A program made the position numbers and the translations under genes. From Lyngbya sp. PCC 8106 (lineage in GTDB: Bacteria > Cyanobacteriota > Cyanobacteriia > Cyanobacteriales > Microcoleaceae), in NCBI RefSeq assembly GCF_000169095.1, contig NZ_AAVU01000041.1:8792-72791 (forward strand): 64,000 bases of DNA, in the 5' to 3' direction. Below the pieces are notes generated by a model that had not been told where the DNA came from, made no database searches, and worked only from the letters and a program-made list of their open reading frames with translations. Of the stretch, positions 36,050 to 44,883 are shown piece after piece. The first letter of the stretch is position 1; each line of letters begins with the position of its first letter.

Positions 36050-36892
36050 GTGTCTATTCGCTTGAAAACGATTCCAACTTGGGTTTTGTTGTCTCTGATT
36101 AGCAACGGAGTGCTTCTGCTTGCTGTTGTATTGCTTTTGGTGCGAGGTGAAACTTTGCCGGAAAATTCTCAAGCCAATGCTTCAGTGATGAGTAATACGG
36201 TCGAAACCGACTCACTGGCAGATCTCGACTCTAGCCAAACTGCTTCTCCCAGAATTGGGCCACGTCATCAGTGGACTTATCAAGAGTGGGTTGCCCAACT
36301 CGAACGAGAAGCCCAAGCTGTTGCCACAAAACCCCCGAAGCACTTAACAGTTTTGGCGGGAGATTCCCTTAGTCTGTGGTTTCCTCCTGATTTACTACCA
36401 ACAGGACGAACTTGGCTCAATCAAGGGATTTCCGGTGAAACATCTACGGGTTTACTAAAGCGACTCAAAGCTTTGGATATGACTCAACCTGAGACTGTTT
36501 TTATTATGATTGGCATTAATGACTTGATTCGGGGCATTGATGACCAAACTCTGTTAAACAACTATCGGGAGATTGTGCGGGATTTGCGTTGGGTTCATCC
36601 CAATACTCAGATTGTTGTACAGTCTATCTTGCCTCACAGTGCAGAAAAGGCAACATGGGAAAGCCGCGATCGCTTGTTAGCCATTCCGAATTCTCGGATT
36701 CGTCAACTCAACCGAGAACTAGAAGCAATCGCGATCGCCGAAGGTGCGGTTTATCTGAATTTACATCCTTTATTCACCGATGAGCAGGGAAAACTCAGAC
36801 CAGAACTCAGTACCGACGGTCTTCATCTCAACGATAGAGGATATTTAGTATGGAAATCAGGAATACAATTGTTTAGTCTGTTGAAATTTTGA
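36050..36892 (+). CDS. SGNH/GDSL-family hydrolase
   Basis: The protein has 280 residues from a GTG at 36050. A hydrophobic segment (WVLLSLISNGVLLLAVVLLLV) anchors it or directs export. The hydrolase domain starts near residue 95: block I LAGDSLSLWFP with the catalytic Ser, block II NQGISGETS, block III FIMIGINDLIRG and block V LSTDGLHLNDRG with catalytic Asp and His. Substrate is unknown; lipids or acylated sugars are usual. The stop codon touches the right end of an IS200/IS605-type element, which may have changed the C-terminus. Confidence 0.85.
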   Translation: MSIRLKTIPTWVLLSLISNGVLLLAVVLLLVRGETLPENSQANASVMSNTVETDSLADLDSSQTASPRIGPRHQWTYQEWVAQLEREAQAVATKPPKHLTVLAGDSLSLWFPPDLLPTGRTWLNQGISGETSTGLLKRLKALDMTQPETVFIMIGINDLIRGIDDQTLLNNYREIVRDLRWVHPNTQIVVQSILPHSAEKATWESRDRLLAIPNSRIRQLNRELEAIAIAEGAVYLNLHPLFTDEQGKLRPELSTDGLHLNDRGYLVWKSGIQLFSLLKF

Positions 36893-38340
36893 CATCCTCC
36901 CTCTCTAAATCAGAGATTATAGAGAGGGATTCCCAAACATCGCTATTTGGATTTACTGCATCTTTGATTCTTAACTAGACCGTTACCAGTCCCCGTCAGA
37001 CCATCTCCACAGTCAATTTCTTGAACCACGATCTGCCCGACCGCAGCAATACCTCGTTGACAAATGACTTTTGCTGCTGCAACATCACGATTACATTCGT
37101 AGTTGCATTCAGGGCATTTGTGGATACGCTCTGACAAATCAAATTTGCCTGTATGCGTCCCACAATTTGGGCAAATTTGACTGGTATATCTGTGGTCAAC
37201 TTTGCCAAAATAAACCCCTCGTTTCCAACAGACCCAAGTTAAAATATTGAAGAATTGACCGAATCCCGCGTCAAGAGTATGTTTACCCAACATCCCTTTC
37301 GCCCAAGTTCTAAAATCTAAGTCTTCAACAAATATCATTCCAGCTTGGTCACACAAATGATGGGCTAGTGAGAGCGTGAAAATCTTTTCGAGTGTCCGAG
37401 ATTTTTTGATGAATTCTTGAAGACTTCTGATTAAGTTTATGTCGATTGACTGAACCTGGTTTTTTTGACTTGAATCTACGTTGCAGCAATTTCAGCTCGC
37501 TATGTAGTTGAGCCAAGAACTTTGGACGTTCAATCAATTCACCATCAGAAGTTGCCAAAAACTTATCGAGTCCAATATCAATCCCGAGTGGATACCCAGA
37601 AGCCGGAGTATCTGGGATATTTACATTGCTCTGCAATGACAGCATCGCAAAATACCCACTTGCTCGTCTAACTACCCGCACCTGCTTGAGCTTAAATCCC
37701 TCTGGGATTGGGCGAGATAATCTCATCCGAACTAATCCAATCTGAGGTAGTTTTATCCAGTCATTAGAGATTGGATTTGTCTTGAACTGAGGGAAAACAA
37801 ACGACCGCATTCGATACTTGTTTTTCAAGCGAGGAAAGCCGTAACCCTTTTCTTTCATGCTGTTAAATGCTCTTTCTAAAGTTTTCAAAACTTGTTGTAA
37901 AACTTGAGCATTCACTTTCTTGATTTCCGGGTTGGTTTTTTTTGCTTTTGTTAAGTTCGCAGCTTGTACGTTGTAGTTGGGGTAATGGGCATCTGCTGAG
38001 ATGATGTATTCTTGTTGCAATGAACAAGAGTTAACTGCACACTTTCTACTGTTTATCCAGTCTTTTCGCTCTCTCAAGGCGTAATTCCACACCTTTCTAC
38101 AGACCACCAACATATTCTCAATGATGGTAATCTGTTCTTGAGAGGGGATTAACTTAAATTCGTAGGTTAGTGTTAACATACTGGAATGTTACCACAATTC
38201 TATCCCGTTATGCTAACTCGCTAGACTTTTGTACAGGAGAACTTCAGTCGGGCTTCCCAAAACCGAGTCTTTTTTGTTGGTCGCAATTCACCTACGACCA
38301 AATCAAAGATTTTGGTCGCAGTCCTCTTGCTCCATTACGA
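36893..38340 (-). mobile_element. IS200/IS605-family element carrying tnpB only (approximate borders)
   Basis: The right end (36893-36935) has GACATCCTCCC followed by a hairpin CCCTCTCT (36898-36905) / AGAGAGGG (36921-36928) and GATTCCC, matching the end structure I know from this family. The left end is not sharp; 38220-38340 holds hairpin-prone sequence (TTGGTCG/CGACCAA near 38278-38302). Only tnpB is present and it is frameshifted; no tnpA-like gene is nearby. The right-end region on the minus strand would be where the guide (omega) RNA of TnpB lies. Confidence 0.75.
36943..38179 (-). pseudogene. tnpB: TnpB RNA-guided nuclease, disrupted by a frameshift
   Basis: Two frames together make one TnpB: 37349-38179 (276 residues, N-terminal half) and 36943-37356 (C-terminal half). 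The RuvC-like acidic residues are all visible: Asp in GIDIGLDKFLA, Glu in IFVEDLDFRTW and Asp in NRDVAAAKV; the four-Cys zinc motif is CPNCGTHTGKFDLSERIHKCPEC. The break lies near 37360-37385, between DFHALT and AHHLCDQAG. Apart from the shift the protein reads well, so inactivation is recent, or the element needs recoding. Confidence 0.85.
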
Positions 38341-38349
38341 TAGAGTCAG

Positions 38350-39417
38350 CTATTTTTGTTCCGGGTGAGAGGTTTCTGGTGTGGTTACCCCTAAAGTATT
38401 GATTGTAGAAATGAGTTGATACAATCGACCGATATCGAGTTGATTAAAATGCAGGACTAAACGGGGTAAATGTTCGCTGTCATCTCCGGTTTCTTGGGCT
38501 AGGACGAGAGATTTCTCTATTTTGCCTTGAACAAGAATGTCATGAAACTCATCATTGAGTTTTTCGACATCCTCATCTGATAATTCTGATTTGAGGCGAA
38601 TCACCAGTAACTCTTTAACGTAGCGACTAGAGTGATAAACTCGATAAAAATCCGATATGGCTTGACAAGCGGTTTCAATATTATCGGTAATCGTGTAAAT
38701 ACTCGGATCATCGCCTGAAATGAGTCGCCGTCGCAATAATTGTTTTTCAATAAAAGCGTGCCAATCATGCCAATAATCACCCCCTGGATGATCAATTAAA
38801 ACCAGTGGTGCGGGGCCAAATTTCCCGGTTTGGGCTAAAGTCAAGCACTCGAAGGTTTCATCGAGGGTACCAAATCCCCCTGGAAACATCGCTAAAGCAT
38901 CGCTTTCTCGCAGAAAAAAGAGTTTGCGGGTAAAAAAGTATTTGAAGTTAATCAGTTTGTCATCACCTTCGATGAAGGGATTAGAAGATTGCTCAAAGGG
39001 AAGCTGAATGTTTAAACCAAAGGAGCGATCCGCCCCCGCCCCTTCATTTCCAGCTTGCATAATCCCGCCCCCGGCTCCCGTGAGAACCATAAAGCCTTGT
39101 TGAGCGACAAAGCGAGCAAAATCTGCCGCCATTTGATATTCTGCGGCGGCGGGTGAGGTTCGCGCTGAACCAAAGATACAAATTTTGCGAACGTGGCGAT
39201 AGGGATAAAAGATTTGGAATCCTCGCTCCATATCTAGCAGGGAAGCGGAGAGGATTTTCCAATCAAGGGTATCAAATTCTTCTCCGGCCATGCGAACGAG
39301 GCTAGAGAGCGATCGCGAAATCCATTTTTCATGCTTCAAGCCTGGAAGCTGCTGAATTAATGACCGCATTTCGGCTTGCAGAGAATCGACCGTTAGGCTA
39401 GTTCCAGAGGAATCCAT
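38350..39417 (-). CDS. LOG-family protein (putative nucleotide phosphoribohydrolase)
   Basis: The protein has 355 residues. The core has ICIFGSARTSPAAAEYQ, LTGAGGGIMQAGNEGA and the diagnostic PGGFGTLDETFE near residue 180. LOG enzymes release cytokinin-type bases or act as nucleotide 5'-monophosphate phosphoribohydrolases; many were once misnamed lysine decarboxylases. The N-terminal 70 and C-terminal 90 residues extend beyond the small LOG type (about 200 residues) and belong to a longer cyanobacterial variant. The role is not known. It is monocistronic. Confidence 0.85.
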   Translation of the reverse strand: MDSSGTSLTVDSLQAEMRSLIQQLPGLKHEKWISRSLSSLVRMAGEEFDTLDWKILSASLLDMERGFQIFYPYRHVRKICIFGSARTSPAAAEYQMAADFARFVAQQGFMVLTGAGGGIMQAGNEGAGADRSFGLNIQLPFEQSSNPFIEGDDKLINFKYFFTRKLFFLRESDALAMFPGGFGTLDETFECLTLAQTGKFGPAPLVLIDHPGGDYWHDWHAFIEKQLLRRRLISGDDPSIYTITDNIETACQAISDFYRVYHSSRYVKELLVIRLKSELSDEDVEKLNDEFHDILVQGKIEKSLVLAQETGDDSEHLPRLVLHFNQLDIGRLYQLISTINTLGVTTPETSHPEQK

Positions 39418-39539
39418 ACTTTTCCAAACAAACTTCTATAACGCGCCTCAGACCTATGATTCCAAGGCGCGACCCCTTGTAATTCTTTCAAGCTCAGGCT
39501 TGCTTAACCTGACGGCTACACGCCCAGAGCTATTGAACG

Positions 39540-39863
39540 TTAAAGGTATTTTTCTATAGTGTTCGCCAGTGTAGTTTTAGGAACAGCTCCGACGACCATA
39601 TCCACCCTCTGACCTTCTTTGAAAATCATCAAGGTTGGAATACTGCGAATTCCGTACTGGTTGGCAACGGTGGGATTCTCGTCGGTATTCAGTTTTACCA
39701 CTTTGACTTTGCCCGCATATTGTTCGGCAATTTCCTCAACGACGGGTGCAACCATGCGGCAAGGGCCGCACCAAGGTGCCCAAAAATCTACTAAAACGGG
39801 GACGTCGCTCTCTAGAACGTCCTGCTTGAAACTAGCATCTGTAACTTGTGGGGCTGCTGACAT
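39540..39863 (-). CDS. trxA: Thioredoxin
   Basis: The protein has 107 residues, the standard size. The redox site is VDFWAPWCGPCRMVAPV; the cis-proline loop is IRSIPTLMIFKEG. It is a typical m-type/TrxA thioredoxin that reduces Calvin-cycle and stress enzymes. The gene lies downstream of guaB3 and the Yfr1 RNA in the same orientation, an arrangement known in cyanobacteria. Confidence 0.96.
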   Translation of the reverse strand: MSAAPQVTDASFKQDVLESDVPVLVDFWAPWCGPCRMVAPVVEEIAEQYAGKVKVVKLNTDENPTVANQYGIRSIPTLMIFKEGQRVDMVVGAVPKTTLANTIEKYL

Positions 39864-40430
39864 GCCTTGCTATCCTTATACACGTCGTATTACTCTTTAG
39901 ACTTTCCTTGCGCGAACACAAGGCGAAGTCGAACAGAAAGATCTGCTGGTTTGAGATTAACATTCTCGCTGCACAGTTGATCGTTGTTCTCTCTAAATCA
40001 TCGCTTGGGGAGGATTGATCAAGGATGTGCGATTGTAGCATTAGCCTTGAGTTGACTCCCAAAATTAACCCCTAACCTCAGCAGAAAAGCACAACAAGTG
40101 TGTTTGGTCTGATGGCTCTCCAAATCAAAATCAATTATTTTGGAGATAGAGGTTTGCGACTTCTGAGATCTGGAGTCATGTTTATTTTACTCCAGATTGG
40201 TACCATTAATATCTGTATATGAGTTAGAGAAGGCTAAAAAAGAGGATTAACTTGGATTTCTGCGAGGGATTACAGAAAATTTCTCGCGCGTCCCCTCCAG
40301 AAAATTACAGATTTCTTGACGAAAAACTTGCATCAACAAACAGGGTGTGCTTATCTTGATAGCAGACTGATTCGTTTGGGGTGTGGTTTGGAGAGCCTTG
40401 ATCTCGCCTGAGCAGGGCATAACAAGGGAA
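39864..40430. other. Intergenic region between Yfr1 and trxA
   Basis: About 570 bases with no credible gene. An 11-bp inverted pair, GGCTCTCCAAA (40114-40124) and TTTGGAGAGCC (40387-40397), brackets most of it. A frame of 61 codons at 40305-40490 (minus) overlaps Yfr1 and is rejected. The trxA promoter should lie here. Confidence 0.5.
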
Positions 40431-40500
40431 TAAGAAACCGCCCGAACAATAGTCCAGGCGGAGTGTGGTGTGAGGAGTGAACGGAAACATACGTCTCCGC
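40431..40500 (-). ncRNA. yfr1: Yfr1 small regulatory RNA
   Basis: Read on the minus strand, a short 5' hairpin (CGGA...TCCG) is followed by the invariant single-stranded motif ACTCCTCACACC and then a terminator hairpin, CCGCC...GGCGG with a T-rich end. This is the complete architecture of Yfr1, and its place between the guaB gene and trxA is the known one. Yfr1 pairs with mRNAs (porin-like genes in Prochlorococcus) and helps growth under stress. A -10-like CACAAT lies just upstream (minus strand). Ends are inferred to a few bases. Confidence 0.93.
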
Positions 40501-40610
40501 TTTCTCTATTGTGACATTTTCTTCCAAATAATTCCAGTGGGTAAACCCTAATTTTTACGACAAATTAACAAGTTTTGTCAAGGGTTCGCGGGGCAAAGGG
40601 TATAACCCCT

Positions 40611-41795
40611 CTATTTCCCCATCCCCAATTGTTGGGCTTTTTGATAGACTTTTCCTTCAGTCAACAACGATGGTGCGATCACCACTTCCACTTGCTGCAT
40701 TTCCTGAATGCTTTTCGCGCCCAAGGTTCCCATACTGGTTTTTAAAGCACCTAAGAGGTTGTGAGTTCCGTCGTCTAATTGAGCTGGCCCCCGCAGGATT
40801 TGTTCTAATGTGCCTGTGGTGCCAACGCTAATCCGAGTTCCCCGAGGTAAGACTGGACTTGGCGTTGCCATTCCCCAGTGAAACCCTTGTCCGGGTGCTT
40901 CTTTGGCTCGGGCAAAGGGCGAACCAATCATTACCCCATCGGCTCCACAAGCAATACATTTACAGATATCTCCACCTGTAATTAAACCGCCATCGGCAAT
41001 TACTGGAACATAACGCCCGGTTTCTTGATAATAATCTTCCCGAGCGGCGGCACAGTCGGCGACTGCCGTTGCTTGCGGCACACCTACACCTAACACACCG
41101 CGAGAGGTACAAGCGGCTCCTGGCCCAATACCAACCAACACACCCGCAGCACCTGCTTTCATTAAGTTCAACGTGACTTCGTAGGTGACGCAATTACCCA
41201 AGATCACTGGCATGGGCATTTCTTGGCAAAATTGATGTAAGTCGAGAGGGGTTACAGAGTCAGCCGACAAAAATGCAGTTGAGACGACTGTTGCTTGGAT
41301 GAAGAATAAATCAGCCCCCGCTTCCGCAACGACTTGACCAAACTTAATGGCTCCGGCGGGAGTTGCACTCACGGCTGCAATTCCGCCTTGGGACTTAATT
41401 TGCTCTATCCGAGTTTTAATCAGTTCGGGCTGAATGGGTTGAGCATAAAGCTGCTGCATCAACGGCACAAACTGGGTTTTGTCAACGGAGGCAATTTGCT
41501 TTAATACGGGTTTGGGGTCTTCATAACGGGTTTGAATGCCCTCTAAATTCAACACTCCTATTGCCCCTAATTCACTGAGGAGAACGGCCATCTGCACATC
41601 AACGACACCATCCATTGCACTAGCAATAATGGGAATTTCTCGCTCAATACCACCAATTGTCCAACGGGTATCCGCTAAACCGGGGTCAAGCGTGCGTGTT
41701 CCGGGAACTAAGGCGATTTCATCAATACCGTAGGCTCTGCGGGCTGTTTTGCCTCGCCCAATTTTAATATCATTCACTTGAACTTTTCCCAGCAA
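40611..41795 (-). CDS. guaB3: GuaB3-family IMP dehydrogenase-related protein
   Basis: The protein has 394 residues. It follows the (beta/alpha)8 layout of IMP dehydrogenase but lacks the CBS insert: GIDEIALVPGTRTLDP, ASAMDGVVDVQMAVLL, the active-site loop GIGPGAACTSRGVLGVG with the catalytic Cys, then DGGLITGGDICKCIACGADGVMIGSPFARA. The GuaB3 clade is the form present in cyanobacteria and actinobacteria. It oxidises IMP to XMP for GMP synthesis (IMPDH activity of cyanobacterial GuaB3 is supported by general knowledge; not testable here). Yfr1 starts about 110 bases downstream. Confidence 0.92.
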   Translation of the reverse strand: MLGKVQVNDIKIGRGKTARRAYGIDEIALVPGTRTLDPGLADTRWTIGGIEREIPIIASAMDGVVDVQMAVLLSELGAIGVLNLEGIQTRYEDPKPVLKQIASVDKTQFVPLMQQLYAQPIQPELIKTRIEQIKSQGGIAAVSATPAGAIKFGQVVAEAGADLFFIQATVVSTAFLSADSVTPLDLHQFCQEMPMPVILGNCVTYEVTLNLMKAGAAGVLVGIGPGAACTSRGVLGVGVPQATAVADCAAAREDYYQETGRYVPVIADGGLITGGDICKCIACGADGVMIGSPFARAKEAPGQGFHWGMATPSPVLPRGTRISVGTTGTLEQILRGPAQLDDGTHNLLGALKTSMGTLGAKSIQEMQQVEVVIAPSLLTEGKVYQKAQQLGMGK

Positions 41796-42070
41796 TTGTA
41801 GTGTACTTCCTGAATTTCAATGACTCTAGGATCTCAAGTGTTGTCAAACTGATTTGAACTGAATTTTGGGTAGATCAGTTTTGGGTTCACACTTGCCAAG
41901 GACTCGCGCTTTACTCCTCCTCAATCTCTGAATGCGATGTCTCATTTAAAAAATTCCTACCCCTTGCAGCTTGATCCGTTTTAACCGCTTGAGAACTTTG
42001 TCAACTTGAGAAAACTGTAAAAATATCCCTTTATTTTAATTTATCTTAGATTCAATTATCTCTGATTATT

Positions 42071-43465
42071 TTAGGGAAACTCTCCAACTCCGATCATCCC
42101 TTGGGCTTCTAAACGCTTTGCTATTCGTAAGATTAATGCTTCGTTGTACGGTGCAGCGATAATTTGTACCCCTAAAGGTAATTGACCCGAACGCTTGACC
42201 GGAACCGACAAAACAGGTAAACCCACAAACGAAAGCGGTTGAGTATATAACCCCAAATTAGGACGAACTAACAGTTCAACGCCGTCAATGTTCATTTTTT
42301 CTTGACCAATTTTTGGTGCAACACAGGGCGTTGTCGGAGCCAATAGGATATCGACCTGCCGAAAAGTTTCTCGCACCTGCTGTTGATACCAACGGCGAAA
42401 TCGTTGGGCTTGATTGTACCACGTTGCTGGAATTAATGCACCTGCCAAGAACCGATCCCGAGTTGCCGGATCAAAATCTTGTGGACGCGATCGCAAATTT
42501 GCTAAATGTAAGTTACTCCCTTCGCAAGCTGTGATTAAATAAGCGGCTGCTTTGGCTCGATGGGCTTCGGGTATTATCATCTGTTGAGTGACATTTAAAG
42601 CCTTGGCAACTTGGCTAACGACTTCTAAAACTTCCGGTTCCCAAGCCTCGGAAAAATATCCCCCTAACACGGCTATTTTAACATTTTTAATTCCAGTTTC
42701 TAACTCGGGTAAACTCAGTTGAGGCGAACGTTTTGTACACACAGGATCATGCTTGTCTTCTCCTTGCAAAATATCATACACGGTTGCAATATCTCGCAGC
42801 GATCGCGCTAGAGGGCCGATATGATCTAAACTGCTTGAAAATAGAATTACTCCCCCTCGTGACAAGCGCCCATAGGTGGGTTTGAAGCCGAATACTCCAC
42901 ACAAAGAGGCGGGAACTCGAATTGATCCATTGGTATCTGTTCCGAGTGTAAATGGAACTAAATTTGCGGCGACAGCAGCGGCTGAACCTCCTGAAGAACC
43001 CCCGGAAATTAGACTCAGATCATGGGGATTTGGTGTCGCTCCATAATGATGATTTTCGGTAACAAACCCGTAGGCATATTCATCCATATTCAACGCCCCC
43101 ACTAAAATCGCGCCTGCTTGTTTGAGGCGTTGAATTGCTGTAGCATCTTGGGTAGCTGGAGGGTTTTCACGGTTTATTTTTGATCCGGCTAATGTAGTGA
43201 TTCCAGCAATATCAAATAAGTTTTTGACCGCAAAAGGAACACCTGTTAATGGGCCTGGATCTTGTCCTTTCGCGATCGCTTGATCGAGGGTTTTTGCCTG
43301 GGCGATCGCTTGTTCTGATAAGATTGTTGTAAAACAGTTTAAAGTCGGATTTTGTTGAGTAATTTCACTGAGAGTTTGTTGACAAACTTCTTGGGCCGAA
43401 ATATGACCAGATCGCACAGCTAGAGATATTTTTACCGCATCGGCTTGTTTGAGATTAAAAGACAT
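42071..43465 (-). CDS. AtzE-like amidase (amidase signature family)
   Basis: The protein has 464 residues. The amidase-signature triad is complete: Lys in GVPFAVKNLFDIAG, cis-Ser and nucleophile Ser in ISGGSSGGSAAAVAA and GTDTNGSIRVPASLCG. It resembles GatA but follows a small DUF4089/AtzG-type gene, the pairing seen with AtzE (1-carboxybiuret hydrolase). It therefore probably hydrolyses a small urea-like or carbamoyl compound rather than acting in tRNA amidation. No gatB or gatC is nearby. Confidence 0.75.
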   Translation of the reverse strand: MSFNLKQADAVKISLAVRSGHISAQEVCQQTLSEITQQNPTLNCFTTILSEQAIAQAKTLDQAIAKGQDPGPLTGVPFAVKNLFDIAGITTLAGSKINRENPPATQDATAIQRLKQAGAILVGALNMDEYAYGFVTENHHYGATPNPHDLSLISGGSSGGSAAAVAANLVPFTLGTDTNGSIRVPASLCGVFGFKPTYGRLSRGGVILFSSSLDHIGPLARSLRDIATVYDILQGEDKHDPVCTKRSPQLSLPELETGIKNVKIAVLGGYFSEAWEPEVLEVVSQVAKALNVTQQMIIPEAHRAKAAAYLITACEGSNLHLANLRSRPQDFDPATRDRFLAGALIPATWYNQAQRFRRWYQQQVRETFRQVDILLAPTTPCVAPKIGQEKMNIDGVELLVRPNLGLYTQPLSFVGLPVLSVPVKRSGQLPLGVQIIAAPYNEALILRIAKRLEAQGMIGVGEFP

Positions 43466-43505
43466 TTTGATTTTGTTAACTCAAGGATGATTGGGGATTT
43501 GATGT

Positions 43506-43697
43506 TTATTTTGGGGGAAAACTGGGGTCAAATACAGGTGCTATTTCGATTTCATATGTTAAGGGAAATTCGGTGATTAGTTGAGCGAGTACGGCAATTT
43601 TTTCTAAATTAGAAATTACACCTTCACGGTATTCTGGATCAATGGGTAAATCAATTAATTTAGCCGTTTGATCAACGTATTCTGCAATATTATTCAT
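43506..43697 (-). CDS. AtzG-like small subunit (DUF4089)
   Basis: I chose the ATG at 43695-43697 (MNNIAEYVDQTAKL); a TTG three codons earlier is also possible. The 63-residue protein has a helix, IAEYVDQTAKLIDLPIDPEYREGVISNLE, then helical VLAQLITEFPLTYEIEIAPVF, resembling GatC/AtzG proteins that wrap the amidase. It lies 40 bases before the amidase gene on the same strand, so they are probably co-transcribed. Confidence 0.65.
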   Translation of the reverse strand: MNNIAEYVDQTAKLIDLPIDPEYREGVISNLEKIAVLAQLITEFPLTYEIEIAPVFDPSFPPK

Positions 43698-43947
43698 TCT
43701 GATCAATTTTATAAGAAATGTTTATAAATTAATTGTACGCTATATCTGTCAATATTTAACCTGTTTTCTGGTAGGAAACTTTCTCAACTGGATCGAATTA
43801 CCAAACTTCTCACTCTAAAAATAGATGAGACTGTGTGTAAATGTATGTATACTAGAGTCATTAGGAAAGATTTTTTGATGGGGTGAACACTCCAAGTCTT
43901 CTGAAAAACAACTGATAAACAATAATTCAAATCCCTTTTAACGACAA

Positions 43948-44829
43948 ATGACAATTCAATTAATACAAAAAAACTCCGCTTTTCAACCGTTAAGCTTAGG
44001 AGTTGGCTTTGGTTCATCTGTTCCTCAAGGTTGGTTGTCTTTACTGACACAGCCTTTACTGATTATTGTTGGTTTAACGGGGGTAGGAAAAAGTACCGTT
44101 ATCTCTAATTTAATGGAGGAACGTTTAGACTTATCATTGCTTCCAAACCGACGCACATTAACGGATGATATTATTATTCCTAAAATGGCAAAAGATGAAC
44201 AGAGTTTATCCTATTTTTGTCGAGTACAACGGTTTAATTATACTCGTCAATATCGGGAAAAGTTTTCGGGTGGAATGGCTCATGTTTTAAGTCAACTTTG
44301 GATAAACCCTCAACAGCTTCAGACTCAATTGATATTTGATGGTTTACGAGGAAAAGATGAGGTAGACTATGCAGTTAAAGTGTTTCCAAAGGCTAAATTT
44401 ATTGTGTTAGATGCGCCGAATAAAGTTCGTCTACAGCGAATTTTAAAACGGAATGATGCTTTTGATTCTGTAAAGACTATCAATTCTAATAGTCAAAATA
44501 AAAGTGTAGATTTAGAGAAGTTAACAAGTTTTGCAGCGTTGGGAATGTCAGAAGCAAGTTCTGTTTTTAATTCAACAGAAGAACAGGAAATATTAGGTTG
44601 GGTTCGTGACGGAAGTGTGACTCTGAAAGAATTACAAGATAAGTTAAAAATTGTGATTCAAGAACAACAAAATTATGATTCTGTATCGACTCGCTTAACC
44701 TTAGAAGAAATGGCACCTAAACGAACATTAGTGATTGATACAACGGTTTATAATCCTCAACAAGCGGCTTCTCAAATTCTCTCTTATTTAAAGGTTAATC
44801 AACCGATGGAGTGTTTATCTATGAGTTAA
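43948..44829 (+). CDS. P-loop kinase-like protein of unknown function
   Basis: The protein has 293 residues. A Walker A motif, IIVGLTGVGKSTVISNL (near 40), is preceded by a short N-terminal segment; a second strand, QLIFDGLRGKDEVDYAVKVFPKAKFIVLDAP, resembles the Walker B/substrate region of adenylate- or shikimate-kinase-like folds. RRTLTDDIIIPKM and TRQYREKFSGGMAH follow the P-loop. The C-terminal 110 residues are helical (TLKELQDKLKIVIQEQQN). No family name comes to mind; a nucleotide or small-molecule kinase is possible. Confidence 0.55.
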   Translation: MTIQLIQKNSAFQPLSLGVGFGSSVPQGWLSLLTQPLLIIVGLTGVGKSTVISNLMEERLDLSLLPNRRTLTDDIIIPKMAKDEQSLSYFCRVQRFNYTRQYREKFSGGMAHVLSQLWINPQQLQTQLIFDGLRGKDEVDYAVKVFPKAKFIVLDAPNKVRLQRILKRNDAFDSVKTINSNSQNKSVDLEKLTSFAALGMSEASSVFNSTEEQEILGWVRDGSVTLKELQDKLKIVIQEQQNYDSVSTRLTLEEMAPKRTLVIDTTVYNPQQAASQILSYLKVNQPMECLSMS

Positions 44830-44845
44830 GTTAGTTACACCCTAA

Positions 44846-44883
44846 AACCCCGGTTTCTATGAGTTACCGGGTTGTTGTTTTTT
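44846..44883 (+). terminator. Rho-independent terminator of the P-loop gene
   Basis: AACCCCGGT (44846-44854) pairs with ACCGGGTT (44866-44873, one bulged C) and is followed by a T-rich run. It runs up to the stop codon of the oppositely oriented KGK gene. Confidence 0.75.

Noticed and set aside
36996..37208. 70-codon frame inside tnpB
   Set aside because: Shadow of the C-terminal TnpB frame that carries the zinc and RuvC motifs.
40305..40490. 61-codon minus-strand frame
   Set aside because: It runs through the Yfr1 RNA and has no protein-like pattern.
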